Source: Rhodocyclales bacterium (GTDB lineage Bacteria; Pseudomonadota; Gammaproteobacteria; Burkholderiales; Rhodocyclaceae). From it: a DNA stretch of 64,000 nucleotides. Shown here piece by piece: positions 42,035-50,406 of the stretch. The number at the start of each line of letters is the position of its first letter. Position 1 is the stretch's first letter. A model generated the notes under the pieces. That model worked only from the letters and a program-made list of their open reading frames with translations. It did not search any database and was not told the origin of the DNA. The DNA lies in the NCBI GenBank assembly GCA_003105015.1, contig PQAF01000028.1, forward strand, positions 186,001 to 250,000, written 5' to 3'. Both the position numbers and the translations under genes were made by a program.

Positions 42035-42166
42035 TTGCGCATGCGGTCGGCGCGGCCGGCCGAAGCCTCATGGCGCTTCGCGCGCAGCGCATCGTCCTTC
42101 ATGCGCCGTTCGATCGCTTCCCTCATGCTGGGTTTGCAAGGGGGCATCGCCGCAATTCCGAAAGTC

Positions 42167-43480
42167 TCAGGCTGTCCGTGCCGGCAGGGTGACGCGTGCG
42201 ATCAGTCCGCCGCCCTCTCGCGGCAGCAGGTCGAAGCGGCCGCCATGGCCCTTTGCGACGCGATCGACGATGGCCAGGCCGAGGCCGGCCCCGGATGCGC
42301 CGGTTCTGGCCGCATCGAGGCGCGTAAAGGGCTGCTTGAGGCGTTCGATTTCCTCTTGCGGAATGCCGGGTCCGCGGTCCATGACGTCCAGCACGACACT
42401 CGCCCCCTCGCGCCGCGTCGCGACCTCGACCGCGCTGGCCTCGCCGCCATGGTGCAGGGCATTGTTGATCAGGTTGCCGGCAAGGCGGAGCAGGGCCAGC
42501 GGGCGCAGCATGAACGGAGGCAGTTCGGCCAATCGCAGGTCGATGCGGGCGCCCCGCCGCTGCAGCGGTGCGACGACATGGACGATCACGGCATTCAGGT
42601 CCGTCGGCTCCGCCGGCTCGCCCTCCGTGTCGCGGGCGTAGTCGAGGAACTGGCCGATGATCTGGTCCATTTCGTCGATGTCGGCAGCGATGCCTTCCCG
42701 CGCGGTTTCGTCGGCGGCCATCTCGGCAGCCAGGCGCAGCCGGGTGAGCGGGGTGCGCAGGTCGTGAGAGATGCCGGCGAGGATGAGCGCGCGGTCCTCG
42801 TCCAGCCGGGTAAGGTCGCTCGACATCCGGTTGAAGGCGTGCGTCACGCTGCGGATCTCGTCGGGGCCGGTTTCGGCCAGCGGGGCGGGGCGGCGGCCGA
42901 GGCCGATGTCGTGCGCGGCGCCGGCCAGCGCCTTGAGCGGCCGCGTGACCCGGAACATGATGAGGTAGGCGCCGGCCAGGGCCAGCAGGAGGGCGGCCGC
43001 GCCCCAGCCCAGCCATTGCAGGGGAACGTTGCGCTCGACGCGCTCGCGCGGCAGCATCAGCCAGTACTCGTCGCCGCCATCGATGCGGAAACTGACCCAG
43101 AAGCCGGCCTTGCCGTCGCGGTTGCGCGTCATGCGCGTGTCGGCGCCCAACTGCCGGCGCACCTCGGTGGCGACCAGCTGGAGGAACTGCGAGCGCTCCG
43201 GCAGCGGCGCGACCACCTCGTTGTCCTCGACCGGGTAGATGCGGATGCCCTCGCGGTCCGACAGTTCCAGCAGCAGTTCGCGCCGCTTGTCGGGCTGCGC
43301 GGTGACGAGGGCGCTGCGCGTGAGGTTGACGACGCTGACCACCATCTGGGCGAGTTGCCGCGCGCGCGGCTCGCGTTCAAGGCTGTTGAAGATCGCCGCC
43401 CAGGCCGCCACGGCCAGGATCATGAGCGCGGCAAGCAGGAGGAAGGTGCGCCAGAGGAGGGTCTGCGGCAGCAATTTCAT
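42167..43480 (-). CDS. envZ: EnvZ-type osmosensor histidine kinase
   Basis: A 437-residue kinase. TM1 at about 12 to 32, periplasmic domain about 33 to 155, TM2 at about 158 to 178, HAMP about 179 to 230, HisKA with His239 in LAGISHDLRTPLTRLRLA, and an ATPase with N-box LINNALHHGG and G-boxes VMDRGPGIP and GAGLGLAIV. It overlaps the ompR stop by 4 bases, so translation is coupled. It phosphorylates OmpR in response to envelope or osmotic conditions. Confidence 0.9.
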   Translation of the reverse strand: MKLLPQTLLWRTFLLLAALMILAVAAWAAIFNSLEREPRARQLAQMVVSVVNLTRSALVTAQPDKRRELLLELSDREGIRIYPVEDNEVVAPLPERSQFLQLVATEVRRQLGADTRMTRNRDGKAGFWVSFRIDGGDEYWLMLPRERVERNVPLQWLGWGAAALLLALAGAYLIMFRVTRPLKALAGAAHDIGLGRRPAPLAETGPDEIRSVTHAFNRMSSDLTRLDEDRALILAGISHDLRTPLTRLRLAAEMAADETAREGIAADIDEMDQIIGQFLDYARDTEGEPAEPTDLNAVIVHVVAPLQRRGARIDLRLAELPPFMLRPLALLRLAGNLINNALHHGGEASAVEVATRREGASVVLDVMDRGPGIPQEEIERLKQPFTRLDAARTGASGAGLGLAIVDRVAKGHGGRFDLLPREGGGLIARVTLPARTA

Positions 43481-44202
43481 TGCTGCTTGCCGTCGGGGAC
43501 GAACACGTAGCCGTATCCCCAGACGGTCTGGATGTAGCGCGGCTTGGCGGGGTCGTCCTCGACCAGCTTGCGCAGGCGCGAGACCTGCACGTCGATGGCG
43601 CGGTCGAAGACCTCGTATTCGCGGCCGCGCGCCAGTTCCATCAGCTTGTCGCGCGAAAGCGGCTGGCGCGGGTGCTGCAGCAACACCTTGAGCACGGCGA
43701 ACTCGCCGGTGGTCAGGGCGTGTTCCTTGCCCTTGCGCGTCAGGATCCGCGTGGCGAGGTTGACGCTGACCGAGCCGAAGCTGACTTCGCCTTCCTCGGT
43801 CGCGGGTGCGCCGGCGGGCAGCGGCGCGGCGCGCCGGCGCAGAACGGCATGGATGCGCGCCACCAGCTCGCGCGGATTGAAGGGTTTCGGCAGGTAGTCG
43901 TCGGCACCCATTTCCAGGCCGACGATGCGGTCGACGTCGTCGCCCTTGGCGGTAAGCATGATGATGGGCGTTTCGTCCTTGCTTCCGCGCAGGCGGCGGC
44001 AGACCGATAGACCGTCCTCGCCGGGCATCATCAGGTCGAGCACGATCAGGTCATGGCGTTCGCGCGCCAGCGCCTTGTCCATGGCGGCGGCGCCATCCAC
44101 GCCCTTCACGGCGAAGCCCTGCTCGTCGAGGTAGCGCTGGAGCAGGTTCCGCAGCCGCTGGTCGTCGTCCACGACGAGAATCTTCTGTCTGTTTTCAGGC
44201 AT
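43477..44202 (-). CDS. ompR: OmpR-type response regulator
   Basis: A 241-residue regulator. Receiver residues D12/D13 and D56 in VLDLMMPGEDG, Thr in IIMLTAKGDD and Lys in DDYLPKPFNP are present. The winged-helix output domain (about 145 to 235) has LTTGEFAVLKVLLQHPRQPLSR-type sequence, DRAIDVQVSRLRKLVED and YIQTVWGYGYVF. It pairs with the adjacent EnvZ-type kinase and regulates outer-membrane and osmotic genes. Confidence 0.93.
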   Translation of the reverse strand: MPENRQKILVVDDDQRLRNLLQRYLDEQGFAVKGVDGAAAMDKALARERHDLIVLDLMMPGEDGLSVCRRLRGSKDETPIIMLTAKGDDVDRIVGLEMGADDYLPKPFNPRELVARIHAVLRRRAAPLPAGAPATEEGEVSFGSVSVNLATRILTRKGKEHALTTGEFAVLKVLLQHPRQPLSRDKLMELARGREYEVFDRAIDVQVSRLRKLVEDDPAKPRYIQTVWGYGYVFVPDGKQQ

Positions 44203-44532
44203 GGGCGAATCCTACCGTCAGTGTCCCTGCCTTTCCAGTCGGAGCGATCGACTTGGTAAGAACGTGTTGCGGTCAGGCAGGCATGAAACAAAATTTTACA
44301 AACTGCGGGGAATCGATCACAGGCGGCTTACAGGAGCCGCCTACGATGCCTCCAGTGCCCGTGCGATCGGGTGCCGGGAGCGGGACGGGGAGACCGGAAG
44401 CCAACCCTCGTCGATCGGCGCCCCCGACCGCAGCCTTAACAGGCCGGGCCGGCACATTTAGAATGAACGGCATGAGAACCGGCAACGGCAGGCGAAACAT
44501 GCTGTGCATGCCTGCGATGAAAGGATGAGTGC
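44203..44532. other. Gene-free divergent region between ompR and a small secreted protein gene
   Basis: The 330 bases hold an AT-rich patch, AAACAAAATTTTACAAAC (44286-44303), that resembles half-sites bound by OmpR-type regulators and could be an autoregulatory site. A perfect 8-bp stem, AGGCGGCT/AGCCGCCT, lies at 44321-44342 with a 6-base loop but no T run. No reading frame here looks real. Confidence 0.4.
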
Positions 44533-44811
44533 GTGAAGCAACTGGTTTTGATCGCGGGAGTTTTCGTGGCGCTGGCGGCGAGCGTGCCGGCCCTGGCCCA
44601 GCCGGGCGGCCGCGAGCGCGCCTGGGGCGCCGAGCGGCCGCAGCAGCGCGACTACCGTCCGGATGAGGACAGGCAGCGCCGACAGCAGGAGCGCATGTCG
44701 GGCGAGCAGGGCCGCGCCGGACGCCTCACGCCGGAAGAACGCCTACAATTGCGCCGGGATATCCGCGAGCATGGACGGGATGTCTATCGGGACCGCCCGA
44801 AACGTTTCTAG
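44533..44811 (+). CDS. Small secreted basic protein (92 aa), unknown
   Basis: Starts at GTG 44533 with AAGG upstream. The signal peptide MKQLVLIAGVFVALAASVPALA is followed by a Arg/Gln-rich mature part, ending LTPEERLQLRRDIREHGRDV and YRDRP. The charged LTPEER...RRDIREHGRD tail is a common pattern in short periplasmic proteins of Betaproteobacteria with no known role. It is followed after 9 bases by another small secreted protein, so they are likely co-transcribed. Confidence 0.7.
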   Translation: MKQLVLIAGVFVALAASVPALAQPGGRERAWGAERPQQRDYRPDEDRQRRQQERMSGEQGRAGRLTPEERLQLRRDIREHGRDVYRDRPKRF

Positions 44812-44820
44812 AGGATTGCC

Positions 44821-45141
44821 ATGAAAGCCGCCGTCCGCCTGATGTATATCTCATTGCTTGCAGTCCTATCCATGCCGCCTTCTTCCCTGGCCGCCGGGAC
44901 ACCCAGGGATGGCGCCCCGCCCCAGGCCGGCGCCGAGAAAGGCCCGGGATCGCAACAGAAAATGAAGGAGCGCGTGCTGGAGCACATCGATGCCAAGATC
45001 AAAATCCTGCAAAAGGCGCGGTCGTGCGTCCGTGCCGCATCCGACATGGCGGCCATGGCCGTCTGCCATGCGCAGGAACGGAAACAGATGAAGGATCTGC
45101 GGGACAAGGACCGCCAGGCGATCCAGGCCGGGAAGGGCTGA
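44821..45141 (+). CDS. Small secreted protein (106 aa), unknown
   Basis: Signal peptide about residues 1 to 24 (MKAAVRLMYISLLAVLSMPP, ending SSLAA), then a low-complexity linker and a helical domain with two cysteines (ARSCVRAASDMAAMAVCHAQ) that could form a disulfide in the periplasm. AGAGG precedes the ATG. No family recognised. Confidence 0.7.
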   Translation: MKAAVRLMYISLLAVLSMPPSSLAAGTPRDGAPPQAGAEKGPGSQQKMKERVLEHIDAKIKILQKARSCVRAASDMAAMAVCHAQERKQMKDLRDKDRQAIQAGKG

Positions 45142-45193
45142 CGTCAGGGCCAGGGCCGGGAAGCAGGACGCGCAATTCGTCGGGGGAGACGCC

Positions 45194-45406
45194 ATGGACA
45201 TGAAGCAGGTCAACGCCGGCAAGCTGCGCGCCATCGGCTACGATGCCAACGGCCGCATCCTGCGCGTCGAGTTCGACGACCGCAAGCTGGTCGAGTATGC
45301 CGGCGTGCCGCAGGAAACCTGGCGGCGCCTGAGCACCTCGGGGTCGATGTGGAGCTATTTCCGCGACAACGTCGAGGATGAGTATGCGGCGCGGCGCGTG
45401 AAGTAG
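45194..45406 (+). CDS. KTSC-domain protein (70 aa)
   Basis: MDMKQVNAGKLRAIGYDANG followed by ILRVEFDDRKLVEYAGVPQE and SGSMWSYFRDNVEDEYAARR matches the short KTSC domain: a strand pair followed by VP, a helix and YF..N....Y. The function of the family is not established; it is often found with nucleic-acid or lysyl-tRNA-synthetase-related proteins. The last 34 bases of the gene before the final codons are duplicated 143 bases downstream. Confidence 0.75.
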   Translation: MDMKQVNAGKLRAIGYDANGRILRVEFDDRKLVEYAGVPQETWRRLSTSGSMWSYFRDNVEDEYAARRVK

Positions 45407-45542
45407 CAGGCTTGTCCTTGATTCGGGCGCCATCGGACGCGTTCGACGTTGCGGCGCAGGCTAACATCGGCGCAGCCGATGTTAAGCGCCGAAATCGCGG
45501 CCGGAGCCACAACGTCGAGGATGAGTATGCGGCGCGGCGCGT
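45366..45542. repeat. 34-bp direct repeat of the KTSC gene 3' end flanking a hairpin segment
   Basis: Bases 45366-45399 and 45509-45542 are identical (ACAACGTCGAGG...GCGCGT). The 109 bases between them contain a perfect 10-bp hairpin, TAACATCGGC-GCA-GCCGATGTTA (45462-45484), without a T run. The second copy is non-coding. This looks like an insertion that duplicated its target or the remnant of a tandem duplication. Confidence 0.75.
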
Positions 45543-45590
45543 CAGGTAATTCCCCTGTGGAGCCTGACGGCGTCGGGTAAAATCCCGCAC

Positions 45591-46283
45591 GTGAAGCTCC
45601 TCGCCCTCGAATCCTCCACCGATCTTTTCACCGCTGCGCTTTTCCTCGACGGCCGCGTCGTCGAGCGGGAAGGCGCGCGCGGGCTTCCGCATTCGGAAAT
45701 CGCCCTGCCGCTGGTGCAGGCCCTGCTGGACGGCCAGGGTACGGCACTGGCCGAGCTGGACGGCATCGCCTTCGGTGCCGGGCCAGGGGCGTTCACCGGC
45801 CTGCGGCTCGCCTGCAGCATGGCGCAGGGACTGGCCGTTGGCGCCGGCCTGCCCGTCCTCGGCATCGCCAGCCTTGAAGCCCTGGCGCTGGGCGCGGGCG
45901 ATGGCCTGGTGTATGCCAGCGTCGATGCACGCATGAACGAGGTCTACAGCGCCGCCTACCGGGTTTGCGGAGCGTCCATCGAGACGGTCGTGGCGCCTGT
46001 GGTGACCGCGCCGTCGCAGGCGCCGCTGCCGCCGGGAGAGGGCTGGCTCGGCTGCGGCAGCGGTTTTGCCGCCTATGGCGCGGCGCTCGCCGCGCGGCTG
46101 GGCCTGTCGATGGTTCGCGTGGACGGCCTGGCGCGTCCGCGCGCCGGCGACCTGCTGCGGCTGGCCGCGCCGCGATTCGCGCGGGGCGAAGGCGCCGATG
46201 CCGCGCTGGCCGCGCCCTTGTACGTGCGCGACAAGGTGGCGCAGACGACCGTCGAGCGTCTCGCCGCGGGGGGTAAGGCGTGA
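45591..46283 (+). CDS. tsaB: tRNA N6-threonylcarbamoyladenosine complex protein TsaB
   Basis: A 230-residue ASKHA-fold protein from GTG 45591 (MKLLALESSTDLFTAALFLD). GPGAFTGLRLACSMAQGLA and YASVDARMNEVYSAAYRV are conserved. It partners TsaD and TsaE in making t6A on tRNAs; it lacks the metal-binding histidines of TsaD. The rimI start overlaps its stop by 4 bases. Confidence 0.93.
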   Translation: MKLLALESSTDLFTAALFLDGRVVEREGARGLPHSEIALPLVQALLDGQGTALAELDGIAFGAGPGAFTGLRLACSMAQGLAVGAGLPVLGIASLEALALGAGDGLVYASVDARMNEVYSAAYRVCGASIETVVAPVVTAPSQAPLPPGEGWLGCGSGFAAYGAALAARLGLSMVRVDGLARPRAGDLLRLAAPRFARGEGADAALAAPLYVRDKVAQTTVERLAAGGKA

Positions 46284-46741
46284 GCGCCGTCTTGAGAAGC
46301 GTGCCGAATTTCGAGCCGATGCAGCCGGAGGACATCGGTGCCGTGCTGGCCGTCGAGCAGAGTGCCTATCCCTTCCCGTGGTCGCGCGCCAATTTCGCCG
46401 ACTCCCTGACATCCGGCTACAGCGCCTGGTGCTGCCGGATCGAAGGCGAGCTGGTCGGCTATGCGGTCATGATGCTGGTGCTCGACGAGGCGCACCTTCT
46501 CAACATCACGGTGGCGCCCGACTGGCAGCGGCACGGCTATGGCCTGCTCATCATGCATCACCTCTTCGGCCTGGCGCGCACGCACGGGGCCAAACGCATG
46601 TTCCTCGAGGTGCGGCCCTCCAACGTGTCCGGGCAGGGCCTGTACAACAGCCTGGGATTCGAGACGATCGGCCGGCGGCGCGGCTACTATCCGGCCGGGG
46701 AAGGACGGGAGGACGCCGTGGTGATGGCACTGACTTTATGA
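46280..46741 (+). CDS. rimI: Ribosomal protein S18-alanine N-acetyltransferase RimI
   Basis: A 153-residue GNAT acetyltransferase from a GTG overlapping the tsaB stop. PFPWSRANFADSLTSGY and LLNITVAPDWQRHGYGLLIM (acetyl-CoA binding Q-x-x-G-x-G/A) with LEVRPSNVSGQGLYNSLGFE are typical of RimI. It acetylates the N-terminus of S18. The ACTGACTTT 9-mer covers its last codons, and the next start overlaps its stop. Confidence 0.93.
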   Translation: MSAVLRSVPNFEPMQPEDIGAVLAVEQSAYPFPWSRANFADSLTSGYSAWCCRIEGELVGYAVMMLVLDEAHLLNITVAPDWQRHGYGLLIMHHLFGLARTHGAKRMFLEVRPSNVSGQGLYNSLGFETIGRRRGYYPAGEGREDAVVMALTL

Positions 46742-47454
46742 GCAGGCGGGAGAGCATCCTGAGGGAAATGGGCCTTGCGCCGCTGTGGCGGCTGCGGGAC
46801 AAGCCCGCCGCAGAGGCGGAAATGCCGGCGGAAACCGCGCCGGCCGCCGCTTCGGCGGGGGACGAGCGGACACTGCGCATTGCCGCCATGGGCTGGGACG
46901 AACTGAAGGACGCGGTAGCCGGCTGCCGCGACTGCCGCCTGTGCGAGCGGCGCAAGCAGGCGGTGCTCGGCGTCGGCGACGTCGACGCCGACTGGCTCTT
47001 CGTCGGCGAGGGTCCGGGCGCAGAGGAGGACGAGAAGGGCGAGCCCTTCGTCGGCCAGGCCGGCAAGCTGCTCGACGCCATGCTGGCGGCGATCGGCCTG
47101 CAGCGCGGCCGCAAGGTGTACATCGGCAATGCAGTGAAATGCCGCCCGCCCGGCAACCGCACGCCCGAGGCGGAGGAGACGGCCGCCTGCTTCCCCTACC
47201 TGCAGCGGCAGATCGCGCTGATCCGGCCGAAGCTGATCGTCGCACTCGGCAAGCCGGCGGCGGAGACGCTGCTCAACGCCGAGGTCAAGGTCGGTGCCGC
47301 GCGCGGCCGGCTGTTCGACTACCGCGGCATCCCGCTCATCGTCACCTACCACCCGGCCTACCTGCTGCGCAACCTGACGGACAAGGCGAAGGCCTGGGAG
47401 GATCTCTGCTTCGCGCGGCGCACCATGAAGGGACTGGACGATGTCGGCGGGTAA
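46738..47454 (+). CDS. Family 4 uracil-DNA glycosylase (Fe-S type)
   Basis: A 238-residue protein starting MSRRESILREMGLAPLWRLR at the ATG overlapping the rimI stop. After a linker (about 25 to 50), CRDCRLCERRKQAV gives Fe-S ligands. GEGPGAEEDEKGEPFVGQAG is the uracil-binding motif of family 4, CRPPGNRTP follows, and VTYHPAYLLRN is the C-terminal motif. It removes uracil from DNA for base excision repair. The tsaB-rimI-udg4 order is common in Betaproteobacteria. Confidence 0.93.
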   Translation: MSRRESILREMGLAPLWRLRDKPAAEAEMPAETAPAAASAGDERTLRIAAMGWDELKDAVAGCRDCRLCERRKQAVLGVGDVDADWLFVGEGPGAEEDEKGEPFVGQAGKLLDAMLAAIGLQRGRKVYIGNAVKCRPPGNRTPEAEETAACFPYLQRQIALIRPKLIVALGKPAAETLLNAEVKVGAARGRLFDYRGIPLIVTYHPAYLLRNLTDKAKAWEDLCFARRTMKGLDDVGG

Positions 47455-48355
47455 GGAAGGCTCGGTGCGCGCCATCCTCTACGCCCTCGGCGCCAACTTC
47501 GGCATCGCCGTATCCAAGTTCGGCGCCGCCTGGTGGACGAACTCCGGCTCGATGCTGGCCGAGGCGATCCACTCGACGGCCGATTGCGTGAACCAGATCC
47601 TGCTGCTGCTCGGCATGAAGGAGGCGACGCGGCCCGAAAGCATCGACCATCCCCTGGGTCATCATCGCGTCACCTATTTCTGGTCGATGATCGTCGCGCT
47701 GCTGCTGTTCTTCATGGGCGGCGCCTTCTCGGTCTACGAGGGCGTCGAGCGGCTGCGCCATCCGCACCCGCTGGAAAACGGACTGGTGGCGCTGCTCGTG
47801 CTCGGCGTCGCCGTCGTGCTGGAGGCCTTTTCGCTGGCCGGCGCCATGCGCGAAATCCGCAAGGTGGCGCGCGGCAAGCCCTTCCTGCGCTGGTTCCGCG
47901 AGACGCGCGAATCCGAGCTGATGGTGGTGGCGGGCGAGGATATCGCCGCCCTGGCGGGACTGACTTTGGCCTTTTGCGCCGTCGCCGCCGCGCTGGCCAC
48001 CGGCAACCCGCTGTGGGATGCGCTCGGCACGATCGGCGTCGGCGTGGTGCTGATGGTCATCGCCGTGCTGGTGATGGTCGAGGTGAAGGGGCTCATCGTC
48101 GGCGAGTCCGCCTCGCCCGAACTGCGCGCGGATATCCAGCGCTTCGTTGCCGCGCAGCCCGAGGTGGCCGAGGTGCTCAACGTCATCACGCTGGCCTGGG
48201 GCGACAAGGTGGTGATCGCCGTCAAGGCGCGCATGGCGGAGGCGGAGCGCATCAGCGGCGCGCAGCTGGTCGGTCGCATCAATGCCGTCGAGGCGCGCAT
48301 GCAGGAGCGCTTCCCCGCGGCGAAATGGGTATTCTTCGAACCGGACGTCCGTTGA
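47441..48355 (+). CDS. Cation diffusion facilitator family transporter
   Basis: A 304-residue inner-membrane protein with about five to six membrane segments. LAEAIHSTADCVNQILLLLG and HHRVTYFWSMIVALLLF contain the metal-site His/Asp positions of the CDF family; a cytoplasmic domain follows from about residue 215. It exports divalent metals such as Zn or Fe in exchange for protons; the metal cannot be told from sequence. It overlaps the glycosylase by 14 bases. The ACTGACTTT 9-mer lies at 47959. Confidence 0.88.
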   Translation: MSAGKEGSVRAILYALGANFGIAVSKFGAAWWTNSGSMLAEAIHSTADCVNQILLLLGMKEATRPESIDHPLGHHRVTYFWSMIVALLLFFMGGAFSVYEGVERLRHPHPLENGLVALLVLGVAVVLEAFSLAGAMREIRKVARGKPFLRWFRETRESELMVVAGEDIAALAGLTLAFCAVAAALATGNPLWDALGTIGVGVVLMVIAVLVMVEVKGLIVGESASPELRADIQRFVAAQPEVAEVLNVITLAWGDKVVIAVKARMAEAERISGAQLVGRINAVEARMQERFPAAKWVFFEPDVR

Positions 48356-48418
48356 GCGCCTTGAAACCGGCGCCGCAGCCCTCAACTTAAACCCGCACCA
48401 CAACCGAAGGAGACCGCG

Positions 48419-49069
48419 ATGCGCCTCAAGCTACTTGCCCTGCTGGCCCTGGCCGCCAGCCTGCTGTCCGGCTGCGGCTACAACCAGATCCAGACGACCG
48501 ACGAGCAGGTCACGGCCGCCTGGTCCGAGGTGCTCAACCAGTACAAGCGCCGCGCCGATCTGATCCCCAACCTGGTGCAGATCGTGCAGGGCTATGCCGC
48601 GCACGAGAAGGAGGTGCTGACCCGGGTCACCGAGGCGCGCGCGCAGGTGGCCGGCATCAAGGCGACGCCGGAGCTGGTCAACGATCCCCAGGCCTTCGCC
48701 CAATTCCAGGCTGCCCAGGCCCAGCTCTCCGGCGCGCTGTCGCGCCTGCTGGTGGTGGTGGAGAATTATCCGAACCTGAAGGCCGATGCCAGCTTCCGCG
48801 ACCTGCAGGCGCAGGTGGAAGGGACGGAGAACCGCATTACCGTCGCCCGCAACCGCTACATCAAGGCGGTGCAGGAGTACAACACCACGGTGCGCGTCTT
48901 TCCCAGCAACCTGACCGCCATGCTGTTCGGCTACAAGACCAAGGCCAACTTCACGGTCGAGGACGAGAAGGCGCTGTCGACGCCGCCTGCCATCAAGTTC
49001 GACGGCGGCGCCAAGCCGGGTGCGGCTGCCGGCAAGCCGGCAGGCAGCGCCCTTTCGGCCGGCTATTGA
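48419..49069 (+). CDS. lemA: LemA-family lipoprotein
   Basis: A 216-residue lipoprotein: the signal peptide ends LLSGC, with lipidated Cys19. The LemA domain follows (TTDEQVTAAWSEVLNQYKRR, ADLIPNLVQIVQGYAAHEKE, NRYIKAVQEYNTTVRVFPSN). LemA proteins are helical bundle proteins of unclear role often encoded with TPM proteins, as here. RBS GGAG precedes the ATG by 8 bases. Confidence 0.92.
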   Translation: MRLKLLALLALAASLLSGCGYNQIQTTDEQVTAAWSEVLNQYKRRADLIPNLVQIVQGYAAHEKEVLTRVTEARAQVAGIKATPELVNDPQAFAQFQAAQAQLSGALSRLLVVVENYPNLKADASFRDLQAQVEGTENRITVARNRYIKAVQEYNTTVRVFPSNLTAMLFGYKTKANFTVEDEKALSTPPAIKFDGGAKPGAAAGKPAGSALSAGY

Positions 49070-49075
49070 GCCTGC

Positions 49076-49912
49076 ATGGGTTTCGCCGCGCGGCTGCTGC
49101 TTGCGCTCTGGCTGCCGTTCGCCGGCGCCCTGGCGGCGGATGACCTCGTTGCCGTGCCGCCGCTCAAGGCGCGGGTCACCGACCTTGCCGGCACCTTGAG
49201 CAGCGACCAGGTAGCGGCGCTGGAAGCCGACCTGGCCCAGTTCGAGAAAAGCCGCGGCAGCCAGATCGCCATCCTGCTGCTTCCCTCCACGAAGCCGGAA
49301 TCCATCGAAGCCTACGGCATTCGCGTCGCCGATGCCTGGAAGATCGGGCGGCAGGGCGTCGACGACGGCGTCATCGTGCTCGTCGCCCGCGACGACCGCG
49401 CCCTGCGCATCGAAGTCGGCCGGGGCCTGGAGGGGGCGCTGCCCGATGCCTTGGCGAAGCGCATCATCGAGGAAACCATGCTGCCGCGCTTCAGGGCTGG
49501 CGATTATTTCGGCGGCTTGCAGGACGGCGTGTCGCAGATCAAGGCCACCATCGCCGGCGAGCCGCTGCCGCCGCCCCGGAGACGCGCGCAGGGTGCTGCC
49601 GCCGGTTCCTGGGAGGACCTCCTGCCGCTGGCGATGCTGTTCGTGTTCGTCGGCGGCGGCCTCCTGCGAGCCCTCTTCGGCAGGCTGCTCGGCGGCGCGC
49701 TGGCGGGCGGCGTGGCCTTCCTCGGCGGCTGGCTGCTGCTCGGCAGCGCATCGGTCGCGCTGGTGATTGCCCTGGTCGTGTTCTTTCTGACGCTGTCGGG
49801 CATCGCCGGTGCGCGCGGCCTGCGCGGTTACGGAGGGCGGGGCGGGTCCGGCGGCGGCTTCTCCGGGGGCGGGGGCGGATTCGGCGGCGGCGGGGCATCG
49901 GGACGATGGTGA
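49076..49912 (+). CDS. TPM-domain membrane protein with glycine-rich tail
   Basis: A 278-residue protein. Signal peptide 1 to about 21; TPM domain about 30 to 155 (VTDLAGTLSSDQVAALEADL, GVDDGVIVLVARDDRALRIE, GRGLEGALPDALAKRII). Two or three membrane segments lie at about 180 to 240, and a Gly/Ser-rich C-terminus (residues about 250 to 278) follows. The family includes the thylakoid Psb32/TLP18 group and bacterial YgcG-like proteins. Encoded with lemA and a second TPM gene, probably as one envelope system. Confidence 0.88.
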   Translation: MGFAARLLLALWLPFAGALAADDLVAVPPLKARVTDLAGTLSSDQVAALEADLAQFEKSRGSQIAILLLPSTKPESIEAYGIRVADAWKIGRQGVDDGVIVLVARDDRALRIEVGRGLEGALPDALAKRIIEETMLPRFRAGDYFGGLQDGVSQIKATIAGEPLPPPRRRAQGAAAGSWEDLLPLAMLFVFVGGGLLRALFGRLLGGALAGGVAFLGGWLLLGSASVALVIALVVFFLTLSGIAGARGLRGYGGRGGSGGGFSGGGGGFGGGGASGRW

Positions 49913-50406
49913 GCCTTTCACGCCTGCTGCGGCATCTGCTGACGCCGGACTGGCGGGTGCGCCAGTGCTTTCCTGCGCGGGTCATGCAGGCGGTGGAGGC
50001 GTCCATCGCCGCCTCCGAAACGCGCCATGCCGGCGAGATCCGCTTCGCCGTCGAGGCCGGCCTGCCGCTCGCCTCGCTATTGCATGGAGAGACGGCCCGG
50101 CTGCGTGCCGTCGAGGCGTTTTCCCGGCTGCGCGTGTGGGACACCGAGAACAACAGCGGCGTCCTGATCTATGTTCAGCTGGTCGACCGCAAGGTGGAAA
50201 TCCTCGCCGATCGCGGCATCAGCGCCCTGGTGCCGCAGGCCGAGTGGGACGCCGTCTGCCGCCGCCTCGAGGAGAGCTACCGCAAGGGGGATTTCGAGCA
50301 GGGGACGATTGCCGCCATCGAGGAAATCGGTGTCCGCCTGGCGCGGCACTTCCCGCCGCTCGGGGCCAACCCGAACGAACTGCCCGACCGGCCGGCGATT
50401 CTCTGA
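49906..50406 (+). CDS. TPM-domain protein without signal peptide (166 aa)
   Basis: A second TPM protein overlapping the first by 7 bases. FPARVMQAVEASIAASETRH starts the domain; AFSRLRVWDTENNSGVLIYV and RKVEILADRGISALVPQAEW are the conserved strands. It has no signal peptide, so it may stay at the cytoplasmic face. Its stop directly abuts the stop of lplT on the other strand. Confidence 0.85.
   Translation: MVSLSRLLRHLLTPDWRVRQCFPARVMQAVEASIAASETRHAGEIRFAVEAGLPLASLLHGETARLRAVEAFSRLRVWDTENNSGVLIYVQLVDRKVEILADRGISALVPQAEWDAVCRRLEESYRKGDFEQGTIAAIEEIGVRLARHFPPLGANPNELPDRPAIL

Noticed and set aside
42025..42147. A 40-codon minus-strand frame (MPPCKPSMREAIERRMK) after envZ
   Set aside because: It has a plausible helical product but no ribosome site, and overlaps the end of the PerM-type gene; not enough support for a gene.
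44321..44342. 8-bp stem AGGCGGCT/AGCCGCCT as a terminator for ompR-side transcription
   Set aside because: It lies upstream of both divergent genes and has no T run.
45462..45484. Hairpin TAACATCGGC/GCCGATGTTA as a terminator
   Set aside because: Strong stem but no T run on either strand; kept only as part of the duplicated segment.
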